A stretch of 64,000 nt of DNA from Begonia masoniana (GCA_022432975.1 CM039502.1:11491803-11555802); one strand, 5' to 3'; counted from the first letter of the stretch, positions 47,504 to 58,444 are shown. Numbers and translations: made by a program. The notes: a model not told the origin generated them from the sequence alone.

Positions 47504-48578
47504 TGTAGGATCGTTATTATCTAAGGGGGAGATGAATTAGATTTTTCTCGCTTAATCTCTTTTACTTAGTGTGATATAAATTTCTCAAGTGATTGCTTAC
47601 TGAATCAAATAAACAGAGAGAGAGAGGGAAAAAAAAACGACACCGTAATTTTTTCGTGGTTCGGCTAACCTTGCATACGTCCACGCTTCAAGGATATTCC
47701 CCTTGAAGTTTCACTACTTCTCTTCCATGAGAAAACTTGATTTGACTTTACGGGCGCCAATCAACTATCTTTTACACTTCTGGATTGAACTTCGCGGGCA
47801 TCAATCCACTGCCTTATAGTTTTAACAGGATGAAGGTTTAAGCACAAAGATTACACTCTCTCAAGATAAGATCTCAAGTTCTAGGGTAGAGAGATGTAAA
47901 AACAATCGAAGAGGATTACAGATTCCTTTTTGTTCGTGAGAGTTGATTGTAAGAATTGACAAAAGTTTTTGTCTCGAGCTACAGTTCTTTTATTTATATC
48001 CACGTCTGTAATCTGTTTCGCGTCTATAATCTGCGTTAAAAAATATGACCGTTGGAGAACATCCGTATGCATAAAAACTAGTCGTTGAGTTTCTGGAGTC
48101 GCTATCGCTCGCGGTCTTCAAAAGTTTGGGGTTGAGACTTTGGATGAGTGCGTCGGACTACTAACTCAGAACGACAACGTTTTTCTTTTAACTGTTGACG
48201 ACAACATTTTTCTTTAAACTGCGAACGTCTGCGTCTTTCTTTTAAGTGTGGACAACAGCGTCTATCTTTTGAGCGTGGACGTCTGCATCTTTCTTTTGAA
48301 CGTGGACGACTGCGTCTTTCTTTTGAACGTGGACGACTGCATCTTTCTTTTGAGCGTGGACGACTGCGTCTTTCCAGACTGTCTCTCAATAGTACTTTGG
48401 ACGAGTAAGTCTGGACTAATAACATTTAACCAAAAAATCATCAGAAAATATAATACCCTTTTTAAAGGGCATTTCCATATAAATGCAATAACCATAATAA
48501 ATCAGTTTATATTCAGTTTATACATTAAGCATAATCATCAAAAACAAATTTAGGCTTTAAACTTAATTTAAGTCAACA
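47504..48578 (-). mobile_element. 3' LTR of a minus-strand Ty1/copia element
   Basis: The element reads on the minus strand, so this is its 3' LTR. On that strand it begins TGTTGACTTAAATTAAG directly after a polypurine tract and ends AACGATCCTACA, giving canonical TG...CA ends and a length of 1075 bp. The conserved copia LTR text around GTGGTTCGGC (47658) and a CATCTCCCCCTTAG-type end are present. The partner 5' LTR lies beyond the right edge of the window, so age cannot be estimated from LTR divergence. A 27-bp tandem array lies inside. Confidence 0.75.
48155..48375. repeat. 27-bp tandem array inside the copia LTR
   Basis: About eight copies with a 27-base period, best at 48247, 48274, 48301, 48328 and 48355, each reading (G/C)(A/G)(A/G)CGTGGACGACTGCGTC-like text. 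Because 27 is a multiple of three, the minus strand reads as a nine-residue Arg/Ser repeat (ERRSRPRSK type). I treat that as a by-product. The CGTGGACG word also occurs in the array at 51289-51423 on the other side of the accessory ORF. Confidence 0.85.
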
Positions 48579-48595
48579 ATCTCCCTTTTTTTTTA
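48579..48595 (-). other. Polypurine tract of the copia element
   Basis: On the minus strand AAAAAAAAAGGGAGAT lies immediately before the LTR start TGTTGAC. This is the normal plus-strand priming site in LTR retrotransposon replication and fixes the LTR boundary. Confidence 0.7.
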
Positions 48596-48908
48596 TGATG
48601 ACAAACAAATAAACTGTTTCAAGCATACTTATCTGTATTTCAGTTAAATTTTACATACTCCCCCATACTCTATGTCGTATTGCTTATCAATGATACATTC
48701 AGTGGATTTTGTAACCTTCTCCCCCTTTGACATTATAAAAAAGAACAACGCAGAAGGAATGACATTCAGCACAGCACAGGAGAGATAACACGAAAGGATA
48801 ATGAATAATAAAAAATATCTGATGTAAGTTGTAAGGTCTTAGACGAAACTACCTAAGACAGAGAAGGGAGGACGGGAAAGATACAATGGAAGAAAAACAT
48901 AAACATCC

Positions 48909-51122
48909 CTAGAAACGGCCATAATAGAAAACCTTTGCAAATTGGAACAAATTCTCCTCGTCATCCTCATCAGCCGTGTCCACTGTTGAAACAAGAGTAA
49001 TAGGAGAAACAGGAGGAATGTGATTGCTATCGTGGGAATCCCCTGCATCCCCTGTATCCGCTGCATCCTCAGCATCCAACGCCACCACGGCAACCACTTC
49101 AGTCTCTGGCATTGGGACACCAGCAGGAGGCTCTGGAGCAGTGACAAGCTCAAACATGACAAGATCAGTAGAGCCAATAGCAGCATCATCAGCTGGCGCA
49201 TTGACAGGCTCAAACATAACAAGATCAGCAGAGCCAATAGTAGCATCATCAGCTGGCGCATCGACAAGCTCAAACATGACAAGATCAGCAGAGACAGCAA
49301 TAGCAGCTGGAACTAAAGCAATATCTGGACGAGGAGGAGCTGGCTGATCAACAAATAGTGCAGGCACTGGTTCGTCCTCACACAGAGCAACCTCTGCAGC
49401 AGCATCAGCCTCAACAACTGGATCAGCATCCAAATGCTCAGCACGGGAAGGAATAGCTGAAGTAGCTGGAGGAGCTAGTTCAGGTGTCTCTCCACCGCCT
49501 TCCAAGTCCTCATCCCCATGAATGGACACACCATCACTCTTAATCAGAAGGTTACGAAGATCACTAAACTGAGTGATGACGCAGACAGATTCGCGTTGCA
49601 ATTGTGTTGTGACAAGATTGGAGTGGAATCTAACCGAAGAGATGACATCATCAATGACTTGACTATGCGCAAGTTCAGCTTGATCAACGCGATTGTTCAC
49701 AGCAACAAAAACGGAACTTTGATGTGATTCCAGTAGATCAAGATGTTTGAGTAGTCCTTGATTGGCAGCCGCGAGTTGTTCAAGTTGAGAAAGGACAAGA
49801 GCTGCAAATTGACCATGATGGGAGAGATATAAGGATTGAAAAGATTCAAGACCTGTCCCAAGACTGGCAATGCTTGCTCTTAGCTCATTCTGCAAATCCT
49901 CAGAAATAGGATCCCTCACTCGAGAAGAGGAAGGACCTTTGGAGCGAGGAGGAATACAGATAGATGATGAAGGGATCTGAGGTGGAAGAGGAGCAGGAGT
50001 TGGACTGGGTGGACGTGGAAGAGGAGAAACAGCCGGGACAGTATGAGGTTCAGGATCACTCACAGGCTCTGGAATGTGAGTTTGCTCATAACTGACCTCC
50101 TCTGAAGCATGAAGAAGAAGAACTGGAGGTGGAAGATGGTCAAGGGCAGGAAGGAGAGTGTCATCAGGACCACTTTCTTCCTCTTCTTCTTCAGCAATAA
50201 GCAGGCGCCTGGAAACACCTTTACGACCAACTTTGTCCACCAGCTCACCTTGATCATTGCATGTTATTCCCATTCTGAACAAAGTGGAGGATGAAAAGAA
50301 GTCGGACTTCTTCAAGGATAACAGCTTGTCAGAATCAGGAATGCAAATACCAAACCGGTGAAAGATCTTCATAAGGAGAAGATTGTAAGGCAGAGATTTG
50401 GAGGCATTGCACACCACTTGAAGCATCCGGTTTAAGATAATGTATCCAACATTAAAGGGTTCGCCTATGAAAAATTGACCAAGCAGGAAAAGATCCATGC
50501 CACTGACATGGTCCCAATGACCCTCTACAGGCATGATGTTGTAATGGATCATGTGGTGGAAGACACGAGTCCTGAAGTTCAAATCCTTGCTCTTTAACTT
50601 TAGGGGAGCATTGTTGGGATCCTTGGCAATTAAGTGAAGTAAATCCTTCCCAGCTGGTTTCTCAAGAAAAGATGGAATCTTGTCTGCCTCAAAAAATCTT
50701 CTTGAACGATTCAGAGACTCACAATCAAGGATTTCATGGAGAGCTTCCTGGGTGAGTTCTATATGTCGTCCATAGACATAACTCCTAATAACCAGAGGGC
50801 GAAGAGAGTGTTCTAGATTCGCATAGAACATTTTAATTGGGGTTTCACTATAAAGAGACACTGAATTTAACAATAAGCCCATCAGCTGTATAGGTTGTTC
50901 GAGGTTCAGACCATACAAGTCGTGAAAGACTACACCACGAGAGCGAATAATAGGTTTAAATTTGAAATCTTCGTAATACCTCTTGAAAGTAGCATGATTT
51001 AAGAACTCGTAATTTGGCCATACCAGAGGCGGAGGAACAGAGGCAGACTGAGCATCCTCGTTATGAGAAATCTTTTGCTTTTTCCTGAAGAAGACTTGTG
51101 GAGCGCGAGAGGAAGATGTCAT
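48909..51122 (-). CDS. Accessory ORF after pol in the copia element, plant-transposon-protein superfamily
   Basis: A 737-residue uninterrupted ORF between the pol stop and the 3' LTR, where some plant copia elements carry an env-like gene. It is not env-like: I see no signal peptide or membrane segment. Residues about 30-330 align with the hAT copy B ORF at 56083 and resemble the putative plant transposon protein family: KMFYANLEHSLRPL (100-115), HHMIHYNIMPVEGHWDHVSG (about 192-211), and FFIGEPFNVGYIILNRMLQV (about 217-236). The second half is low complexity: an acidic stretch (EEEEEESG), a proline-rich run (PRPPSPTPAPLPP), a probable coiled coil (about 420-520), then Ala/Asp-rich 20-residue repeats (SADLVMFELVDAPADDATIG type, three copies). 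Its function is unknown. The intact frame in an element split by a hAT insertion suggests that the copia copy is fairly young. Confidence 0.8.
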   Translation of the reverse strand: MTSSSRAPQVFFRKKQKISHNEDAQSASVPPPLVWPNYEFLNHATFKRYYEDFKFKPIIRSRGVVFHDLYGLNLEQPIQLMGLLLNSVSLYSETPIKMFYANLEHSLRPLVIRSYVYGRHIELTQEALHEILDCESLNRSRRFFEADKIPSFLEKPAGKDLLHLIAKDPNNAPLKLKSKDLNFRTRVFHHMIHYNIMPVEGHWDHVSGMDLFLLGQFFIGEPFNVGYIILNRMLQVVCNASKSLPYNLLLMKIFHRFGICIPDSDKLLSLKKSDFFSSSTLFRMGITCNDQGELVDKVGRKGVSRRLLIAEEEEEESGPDDTLLPALDHLPPPVLLLHASEEVSYEQTHIPEPVSDPEPHTVPAVSPLPRPPSPTPAPLPPQIPSSSICIPPRSKGPSSSRVRDPISEDLQNELRASIASLGTGLESFQSLYLSHHGQFAALVLSQLEQLAAANQGLLKHLDLLESHQSSVFVAVNNRVDQAELAHSQVIDDVISSVRFHSNLVTTQLQRESVCVITQFSDLRNLLIKSDGVSIHGDEDLEGGGETPELAPPATSAIPSRAEHLDADPVVEADAAAEVALCEDEPVPALFVDQPAPPRPDIALVPAAIAVSADLVMFELVDAPADDATIGSADLVMFEPVNAPADDAAIGSTDLVMFELVTAPEPPAGVPMPETEVVAVVALDAEDAADTGDAGDSHDSNHIPPVSPITLVSTVDTADEDDEENLFQFAKVFYYGRF
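49141..49295. repeat. 60-bp tandem repeats inside the accessory ORF
   Basis: Three copies with an exact 60-base period (GCTCAAACATGACAAGATCA at 49148, 49208 and 49268 with few differences), coding for a 20-residue Ala/Asp-rich repeat in the C-terminal part of the minus-strand ORF. The period keeps the frame. Confidence 0.9.
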
Positions 51123-51288
51123 TGAAGAAGGTAAAGATTTCTGAGCACAAATGGAGTTGAGAGAAGTGTAGGATCGGTGCCGACTAGCAGTGGAGAAATC
51201 GCTGGACGAGTCGAGAGGATTTTGGAGGGAATTTTGAATCTTAGGGTTTCTGTTACCTGTCGAGAGATTTTATAGACAATTTGGTGAA

Positions 51289-51423
51289 CGTCCATGGTCA
51301 ACGTCCATTGTGACAACGTCTATAGAAAGTCCATTGTAAAAGACGGTTTTGAAAGTCTGTTGTTAAATACCATTGACAATGTCCATTGTCAACGTCCACG
51401 GTCAACGTCCATTGTGACCACGT
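51289..51423. repeat. Array of GTCAACGTCCA(T/C)(T/G)G motifs before the accessory ORF
   Basis: About six copies of an AACGTCCATTGTGAC / AACGTCCACGGTCAACG motif, some facing each other, between the pol stop (51490) and the accessory ORF start (51122) on the minus strand. The position suggests a promoter or protein-binding array for the downstream ORF. Its core CGTCCACG is the reverse complement of CGTGGACG in the LTR array. Confidence 0.75.
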
Positions 51424-51489
51424 TTTCTCAGAGAAGGAAATTTAAAAGATTGTCCATTTTACTAATTATCCAACAGAAAAAAATGAAGC

Positions 51490-52223
51490 TTAATTTTTCT
51501 CAACCCTAATGAGACATAACCTTATTCGTATATTATTGAATGTTTTTTCATCCAAAAGCTTGGTAAAGATATCTGCTAATTGATCAGCAGAATTGACAAA
51601 TTCTAAAGTAATATCACCTCTTTGAACATGATCTCTGATGAAGTGATATCTAACCTCGATGTGTTTTGTTCTAGAATATTGGATAGGGTTCTTTGAAATG
51701 TTAATGGCACTGGTGTTGTCACACCGAATGAGAATCCTATCATAGAAAATGTTATAATCTTCTAGAGTTTGCTTCATCCAAAGCATTTGAGCACAGCAAC
51801 TACCAGCAGCAATATATTCACTCTCGGCAGTTGAAAGAGCTACAGAATTCTGTTTCTTAGAATACCAGGACACAAGAGATTCACCTAGGAATTGACATGT
51901 TCCACTAATACTTTTTCTATCAACCAGACTTCCTGCATAGTCTGAGCCTGAATATCCAATTAAATCAAATGAAGTTCCCTTCGGATACCACAAACCTAAA
52001 TCAGAAGTCCCAATTAAGTATTTGAAAATTCTCTTGACAGCACTTAGATGAGATTCCTTAGGCGAAACTTGAAATCTAGCACACAAATACACACTAAATA
52101 GGATATCTGGCCTGCTAGCTGTTAAGTATAATAGAGAACCAATCATACCTCTATACTTCTTAATATCCACACTTATCTCATTTTCATCTTTGTCCAATTT
52201 TGTAGTTGTGCTCATGAAAGTTC
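51490..52223 (-). pseudogene. Copia pol, RT end and RNase H, split by hAT copy B
   Basis: The last 244 codons of a Ty1/copia polyprotein. The RT tail has KYRGMIGSLLYLTASRPDI and CARFQVSPKESHLSAVKRI. The RNase H carries GSDYAG, STAESEYIAA, CDNTSAI and TKHIEVRYHFIRDHV, so the acidic catalytic residues appear present, and it ends at the TTA(stop)-side 51490. The upstream part of the same frame resumes at 63925-64000, beyond the inserted hAT element. With one copy of the 8-bp target duplication counted, the frame runs straight through the junction, so pol was open when the hAT element landed. Confidence 0.9.
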
Positions 52224-52252
52224 TAGAGGACTAGAGATGTTAAACGAGCGAG
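52224..52252. repeat. hAT copy B left target duplication and terminal inverted repeat
   Basis: TAGAGGAC (52224-52231) is the left target duplication; its partner is at 63917-63924. The 21-base terminal repeat follows at 52232-52252 (TAGAGATGTTAAACG...), the perfect reverse complement of 63896-63916. Eight-base target duplications and TAGAG-type ends are standard for hAT elements. Confidence 0.95.
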
Positions 52253-52370
52253 CTGCTCGCCAGCTGGCTCGCTCGACTCGTTACTGTAGCGGGCCGAGCT
52301 TGGCTCTGCTCGCTACAGTAACGAGCAAGTTTGGCTCGAGTCACACAGGCGAGTCGAGCCGAGCTTGGAC

Positions 52371-55264
52371 TGTAACGCCCGGGAATTTTTAAAAGGAAAA
52401 ATTGGAGAGAAAGTAAAAGAATAATAAAATAATTGTTTTAAGTAATTTAAAATAAAAGTGAATAATTTTGGTTAACCTAATTGGTTAATTTATTTAGATT
52501 CGGGCACTTCCGGTGAAATTAAGCCGTGGGCTATAAATTAATAATGAGATTTAATGAAATTCGAAATGGTCGGAAATGAGAGAGTAAAACGGTAATTAAC
52601 TAGTTTAAATTAAAGAAATAGTTTTAGTTTTATAATTATTATTATTATTTTTATTAGTTTTATAAAAATAAAACTAAACGACAGAATGGCCGAAGCCATT
52701 CTGTCGTTCGACGTTAAGCAGCGCGAGCGAAGAACAGGGGCGACGATCGACGAGCGCGGCCCTCCCTTTTCCAGCCTCGACGTTTTCCGGCCAGACAACG
52801 TCGGTGGCTCCTGGGCTGCCGTTTCCGGCCGTCTTCGCGCGCAACCCGACCGGTATGCTCGTTTTCCTCCTCTGTTTTGGTTCGGTTGGTGGCTGTGCGT
52901 GGTGAGCTCGATTGAGCTCCGATCACCGGCCGAAATGGGCTGCTTCCAGCGTGGGTTTGTCAACCCTAGGGCCGGCTATTGTCGATTGGCTGTGGAGCGC
53001 TCAATTTGAGCAAAAATCAGTGAAGCCCGATTTAGGGCACTCGGGTTTTGCTTAATGGAACTTCGATTTTAGGTTAGTTTGTGTTAATTGGATGTTAAGA
53101 GGATAGATTAGTGAGAAATTGAGAGAGTTTTGATGAAAAATCGAAAAAGAGAAATTTTGGGTAAAGGGGCAGTTTCGGGTTTTTGATAAATTGACCTAGC
53201 TCCGGTCGTTTGTTTTAAAATTCCTTTTGGCAGATTAAAATAGGTTATTAGAGGAGTACGTGGCCGCTGGAATCGTTCGATTCCGATAACTGACGCGAAA
53301 GTTACGCGCGTTCGAAGTTTTAGGTCGGTTTTTACCGAACCCAAACTAGTGGCCGTTTAATTAGGTTTTAGTTAGAAATCGATGGTATTATGCTTTTTAT
53401 TATGCTTTTTAGGCTTATTAATGATTACACTTGTCGTTATTTAGGTAGATTAAGTGATTCGATGATTATTGGTGGATTTAGGTTAAAGTTTGGATATTAT
53501 AGATTTTTGGAAAACCATTAATGGAGGTTAAGTAAATTGTGAGCACCACGTGCTCGATGGAATGCCCGAATGGAGGAAATGAAAGTTTTAGGAGAAATTG
53601 CTTTAGCTAGGAGCTTAGTTTAAGTTTGAGATTCGTTTATTTAGGATCGATTGTAATGTCTTTTATTTATGAAATGCTTTAGGTGGAGACGACCTTTGGA
53701 CGGTGCTCGGCCTACTACGGACGCCACGTAAGTGGATGTTAGGCTTCCGGCCCTTAAGGCCCTACATCGTGTCAACGTTAGGTTTTTCTGCTTTGATGAT
53801 GATTTTCTGATTGTGGGGATTAATGAGTCGGGTAGCTTAGAATGTTAGTTGTTTGTGAAGTTCGTTAAGAATAGTATATGTCCATGTACGTAGTGAATTG
53901 TTTGATGATATGTTTTGATGATATGTCGTACATAGATTTCTCATGCATCATGTTTTAGAAAAAGTACGAAAATGTTTTAGCATATGATTTCATGATTTAA
54001 ACGTAGAAACGACAACGATGTAAAACGAAAATATAAAGTGTCTGAGGGAAGTGGTTCACCCCTCAGATGTAAATTGTGGAACGTCCAGAAAACGTATGAT
54101 ATCTGAGGGAAGTGGTTCACCCTTCAGGTAAAGATTTATATGTGGAACGTCTAGAGATGGAGAAACTAATCCGCCCTCCATTGGTAGAGGATTACATGTA
54201 TGTACGATGGAAATGAAATGAATACGTATGATGAAACGAAATGAAATGAATATGTATGACGAAACGAAACGAAATGAATATGAATGATGAAACGAAACGA
54301 AATGATTATGTACGATGAAACTGTAGAAACTACATATGTTAAGTAAAATGTTTTAAATTCATATAGTGCATCCCCTTACTAAGCATTAGGCTTACTGTTT
54401 ATGTTGCATGATGTAGGTGACAGGTGTGAACTCGATGACAAAGAATAGGTGGTCGACGGATGGTGCTCGTGGCGACGGGGTGTGTTTTGGTTTTGCTAGA
54501 TGATCCGATGGTGTGCCCCGAACTGTTTTGGTGGCGAATGGATGTGAGTTAGTTTTGTTGGTTAGAAAGGTGATGGATTTTAGGGTGTATATTTAAGTTT
54601 AATATTCAGGAAATTTTATAGTGGATATAGGTTTGAAGTAGTACTATTTTGAATGATTTGTTAATGTATGTCCTTGGTGATGTTTTAGGGAATTTAGTGC
54701 TTATGCTCGATGTATGTTTTGAGGATTTGATTCGGTTTTGTTTGTGAAAGCATCAAAGTGTTTAAGTATGTAGATTGAATGTTTTGATAGAAAGATGTAT
54801 GAATAGTCGAGTTTTGATGTATATGTAGTGGTAGTAGATTGTTTAGAATGTAGAGTCTTAATTTTAGAAATATACTGGAACTGCTTGGGTTATTTTTAAC
54901 AGGTAAGGATAAGCTCGATTTTTAGAGCGATCCATGCAGTTCGTTTTCTTGAATTTGTCTGAAATTGTAGGTTATATTAGTGTCATGTTTTGATGATCGA
55001 GGAATGAGTGATTTTAAGGGATTTCAACAATCCGAGACTTCAATTTAATGGTTTAGAAGTCGAAACGTTATAAGTGATATAAAAAGAAAAATTCACGTGG
55101 TTACGAGAGCTTAAAGTTAAGGTTACGTTAGGGTTAGTTTGTTTAAGGGTTTTGGGTTATGTTTAAAGTAAAAATGAAAAAGTTTAAAAGAAAAATACGA
55201 GGGCTTAGGTAATGATTATGTCACGGCAAGTCCGTGGCGGCCCTACGGGGTTGGGGTCGTCACA
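52371..55264. mobile_element. 2.9-kb solo LTR nested in hAT copy B
   Basis: Begins TGTAACGCCCGGGAATTTTT and ends GGGTTGGGGTCGTCACA, with TGGAC on both sides (52366-52370 and 55265-55269): canonical TG...CA ends and a 5-bp target duplication. No internal retroviral-type genes are present, so it is a solo LTR left by recombination. The length and end sequences recall Ty3/gypsy chromoviruses of the Tekay/Del type, which is a tentative assignment. Inside are a repeated TCTGAGGGAAGTGGTTCACC (54041 and 54101) and an ACGAAATGAAATGAAT-type microsatellite (54210-54315). The 107-codon frame at 52686-53009 has no recognisable domain. Confidence 0.9.
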
Positions 55265-55269
55265 TGGAC

Positions 55270-56082
55270 ATCCCGGCTCGCGAGCCCATGAATGACCGGG
55301 CTCGACGAGCCTGCTCGTGAGTTCGCGAGCTAGCTCGCGAGCTGGCTCGTCAACGGAAGCCCAGCTCGGGTCCTGCGGCGAGCGCTGAGCCCTCTCCGAC
55401 GCGGCGATGCCTGACCATCGATAATCTCTCACTCTTTGATATCTCGATCAATCACTCAATCCCAATCCGATGCCCAGGTCGAGGCACTCTCCGGCGACTC
55501 TCCGACGCTCGACAGAAGATACGAATGCGATAAATCGAAAGATTGATCATTGATCGGCTCTGCCTCTGGCCGTATGTTAAAATTTTGGGGAAGAAAACTG
55601 AAAAGAAATGTGAATCACAATTCACAGCAATCGGCTATCCTGCAAAATTGCAAATTGCAATTGTAATGAAAATATGAAATAAATATACTTGATTAATTTA
55701 CTGTTGATTATATATTTATATTTTATATTTATTGTGATGACGTGATATCAGATAATATTATAATAACAAATTAACAATTAACAATACAGTCAACAATTAA
55801 CAATAACAATTAACCATAAATGATAAACAGAAACATAGCCGATTGATAGGCTATTTATGAGCGCTCAATCGGCCATTTCTCGTTCAAAGCAAGTGTCGAC
55901 CACTAATGTAACTGGTCGACACATAAAAAATCATTTTATTCCGAGGGTCGACCAAAAACCCTAACTCTCGACCCTTCTCTCTCGAATCTCGCCTCTCGAC
56001 TGTCATCGGCTATTTTCGACCATTCTGCGCCATTTTCTTCTGATATTCATCTCTTCTCTTCATTTTAATTTTTACACCTCTA
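55270..56082. repeat. hAT copy B left subterminal zone and GTCGAC-rich leader
   Basis: 55270-55400 continues the GCTCG-type subterminal words of the hAT left end (GGCTCGCGAGCC, GCTAGCTCGCGAGCTGGC). 55400-55890 is mixed, with a GC-rich part and an AT-rich ACAATTAACA stretch near 55780. 55895-55985 has GTCGAC at 55895, 55915 and 55947 and TCGACC at 55968, immediately before the ORF at 56083. Confidence 0.7.
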
Positions 56083-57401
56083 ATGGCTTCTTCATCTCGC
56101 ACCAAACTCACCGTTCACAAAAGGAGATCAAAGAATGCTACTCCAGCAGCTGAAATTGACCAACAACCTACATGGCCCTCTCTTTTATTCAAGAATTCTG
56201 ATTCATTGAAACGGTATGATGATGATTTCCAGTTCAAACCCCTGATTTTAAGTAGAAGAGTAGAATTTTATGATTTATATAGCTTAAATTTGGAACAGCC
56301 GTTAAAGGCTCTGGGGTTGTATGAGTTATTTGATTTTGATGGACCTTACGTTGAAACTGCAGTGAGAATGTTCTACTCAAATTTAGAACATTCTTTGAGG
56401 CCTCTCAAAATTATTAGTTATGTGTATGGAAAACACATAGAGATATCCCCAAATTCAATAAATACAATTTTAGAATGTGAGTTCAACAACGATGCTGAAT
56501 GTTATTATGAGGCAGCCAAGGATCCTGATTTTGTGGGCACTAGTGAAGGAACTGAATTTTTGAGAATGATTGTTAAGGATCCAAATCAATTCCTTCCGTT
56601 GAAACCAAAGGCTAAGGATTTAAATATACGTGCACGACTCATCCACCACATGATTACGTACAATCTTTTACCAAGAGATGGACATAGAGATCATATTAGT
56701 GGGATGGATCTCTATGTTTTGTATAAAATCTTTCGAGGAGAATCATTTAACGTTGGGTACGTAATTTTGAAACGGATGCTGCAAGTATTCTCCAACCCGG
56801 CCAAGTCTTTACGCTTTAATCTTCTTCTAATGAAGATTTTTGAGGTCAATAGTGTCCAAATTCCTAGGTAAGCAACTCGATTACCTTTGAAGAAAACTGA
56901 CATCTACACCACTTCCTCTCTAGCAAGAATGGGGATAGTACTCAATGCGACTAGGGAGTGGATTTTCAAAGGAGAACAAGCTGGAGCTGGTGCATCTGGG
57001 GCTGGGGCTGAAGGTGAACCCTCATATATGGAAATTGGGAGCAAAGACAAACTACTGAACCTCCATCCAATGCATCTAGATCTAGAGGAAGTTTCTCTCA
57101 CCTTGAGGAAAGGGTCAACACTTTGGAGGCTAGTATAGCTAGCATTGGCACATCATTTGACTTCTTTCAGAACGTGATTCTCGATCGCTTTGGTCAGATG
57201 GAAGCTCGGATGGACGCTCAGATGGACGAGATGGCAGATGAACTCCATGAAGAATTCAATGATGTTCACGGGCATCTTTATTATCTTCAAGATTATTGGA
57301 ATGGCAGAATATACCCTCCAGTCGATCCTCCAGCTCCAGTCGATCCTCCAGTCGATCGTTTTGATCCTTTTGACGATCCATGTTACTCTCCATCTCAGTG
57401 A
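56083..57401 (+). pseudogene. Extra ORF in hAT copy B, homologue of the copia accessory ORF
   Basis: It begins MASSSRTKLTVHKRRSKN at 56083. Its first 262 codons align along their length with the copia accessory ORF: FQFKPLILSRRVEFYDLYSL against FKFKPIIRSRGVVFHDLYGL, then MFYSNLEHSLRPL, GHRDHISGMDLYVLYK, and GESFNVGYVILKRMLQV. A TAA at 56869-56871 interrupts it; the same frame continues (LPLKKTDIYTTSSLARMG) where the copia protein has LSLKKSDFFSSSTLFRMG. A further frame change near 57045 moves the C-terminal part to the frame ending at 57401, which contains a Met/Asp-rich coiled-coil-like stretch and a PPVDPPAPVDPPVD proline run. Function unknown. It is about 440 residues if the two lesions are ignored. 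Confidence 0.75.
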
Positions 57402-57656
57402 CATTTTGTCTTTGTTTGTGTTTGTCTTTGTTTGTGTGCTTTTCATAGTTTATGAAAATTATAGTGACTACTGACTAGTGAGTATATAAATTGTAATTAT
57501 TGAAAATTTGAATGATTGAAAAATGAAAACTGAGTTACTTATTTTTGTACTTATCTATATGACTATATCTCTTTAACTGTTTTGGAGTCAATTTTGCAAC
57601 GTTTAAAATGAAATGTCAAGGAATACAATTGTTTTTTTTTTTAATGTCAAAAAGAG

Positions 57657-57960
57657 TGTCGACCAAAACTCACTAGGGTCGACCATTAAATGTGACAAAT
57701 GAAAATAAAAGTTACAGAAGCAATTCAAGTGTCGACCATAACTCACTAGGGTCGATCATTAAATGTGACAAATGGAAGCATAAATTACAGAAGCAATTCA
57801 AGTGTCGACCATAACTCACTAAGGTCGACCCATAAAGTGTCACAAATGAAAACAGAAATTACAGAACTGAGAAACAATTCAAGTGTCGACCATAACTCAC
57901 TGGGGTCGACCGGTTTTAATTGGTAAAACAGAGCCAATTCACTAGGGTCGACCAGTTTTA
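57657..57960. repeat. Tandem 72-82 bp repeats with paired GTCGAC sites
   Basis: Four copies of a unit AGTGTCGACCATAACTCACT followed by AGGGTCGACC and then a variable AT-rich spacer. I count eight exact GTCGAC hexamers here (57658, 57678, 57731, 57803, 57823, 57885, 57905, 57947). In most units two sites lie 20 bases apart, about two helical turns. The array directly follows the ORF at 56083-57401, and three GTCGAC sites directly precede that ORF. Confidence 0.9.
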
Positions 57961-58444
57961 ATTTGTAAAAACTAAAAACTAAAACATAGCTAATTCCAAC
58001 GGTAACATTAACAATGCAACGGTAACAAGAACGCTGAGTCGCTGAGATTCTGTGACCGTTGCTCTCTCCGTTCACTTCACTAGTTTACTCCATTTTTTCT
58101 ATAAAATTCTAATCCTGCGTTCATTTATTTTCACCTCAATCTCTCAATCTCTCTCAATTCACTTCAATTCAATTACTTATTTTACTACTCCTGTACTCTG
58201 CTATCTGCCTCTCTGTGATTTAAACCTTCAATAAGGTAAAATTTTGTTTATTCTTTTTATATTTACAAAATTTTTAATTATATTTAATAGTTATACAATT
58301 TTAGTATTTTACTAACATACATTAATTTATTTTCGTAGGTTTCGTATACTGTATAAGTGATCAATTCACACCATCCCATACAAGACATAAAATATCTTGT
58401 TGGAATTTGGTTCTGGTATCATTTATTTGAAAGTATTTTTAATT

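Noticed and set aside
48102..48425. Arg/Ser-rich 107-codon ORF resembling an SR protein domain
   Set aside because: It lies within the copia LTR and is generated by a 27-bp tandem repeat. There is no RNA-binding domain.
48909..51122. Envelope-like protein of a Sirevirus
   Set aside because: The position fits, but there is no signal peptide or transmembrane segment, and the N-terminal half matches the plant-transposon-protein ORF in the hAT element.
52686..53009. 107-codon ORF in the solo LTR
   Set aside because: It lies inside an LTR with clear ends and target duplication, and has no recognisable domain.
56869..56876. Reading the TAA in the hAT-internal ORF as a splice donor (AG|GTAAGC)
   Set aside because: The donor consensus is good, but homology with the copia protein resumes within about a dozen codons in the same frame, too close for a plant intron. 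A nonsense change is simpler.
57657..57960. CRISPR-like appearance of the spaced repeats
   Set aside because: The context is plant nuclear DNA, there are no cas genes, the spacers are themselves related, and the repeats contain paired palindromes. It is a tandem array in a transposon.
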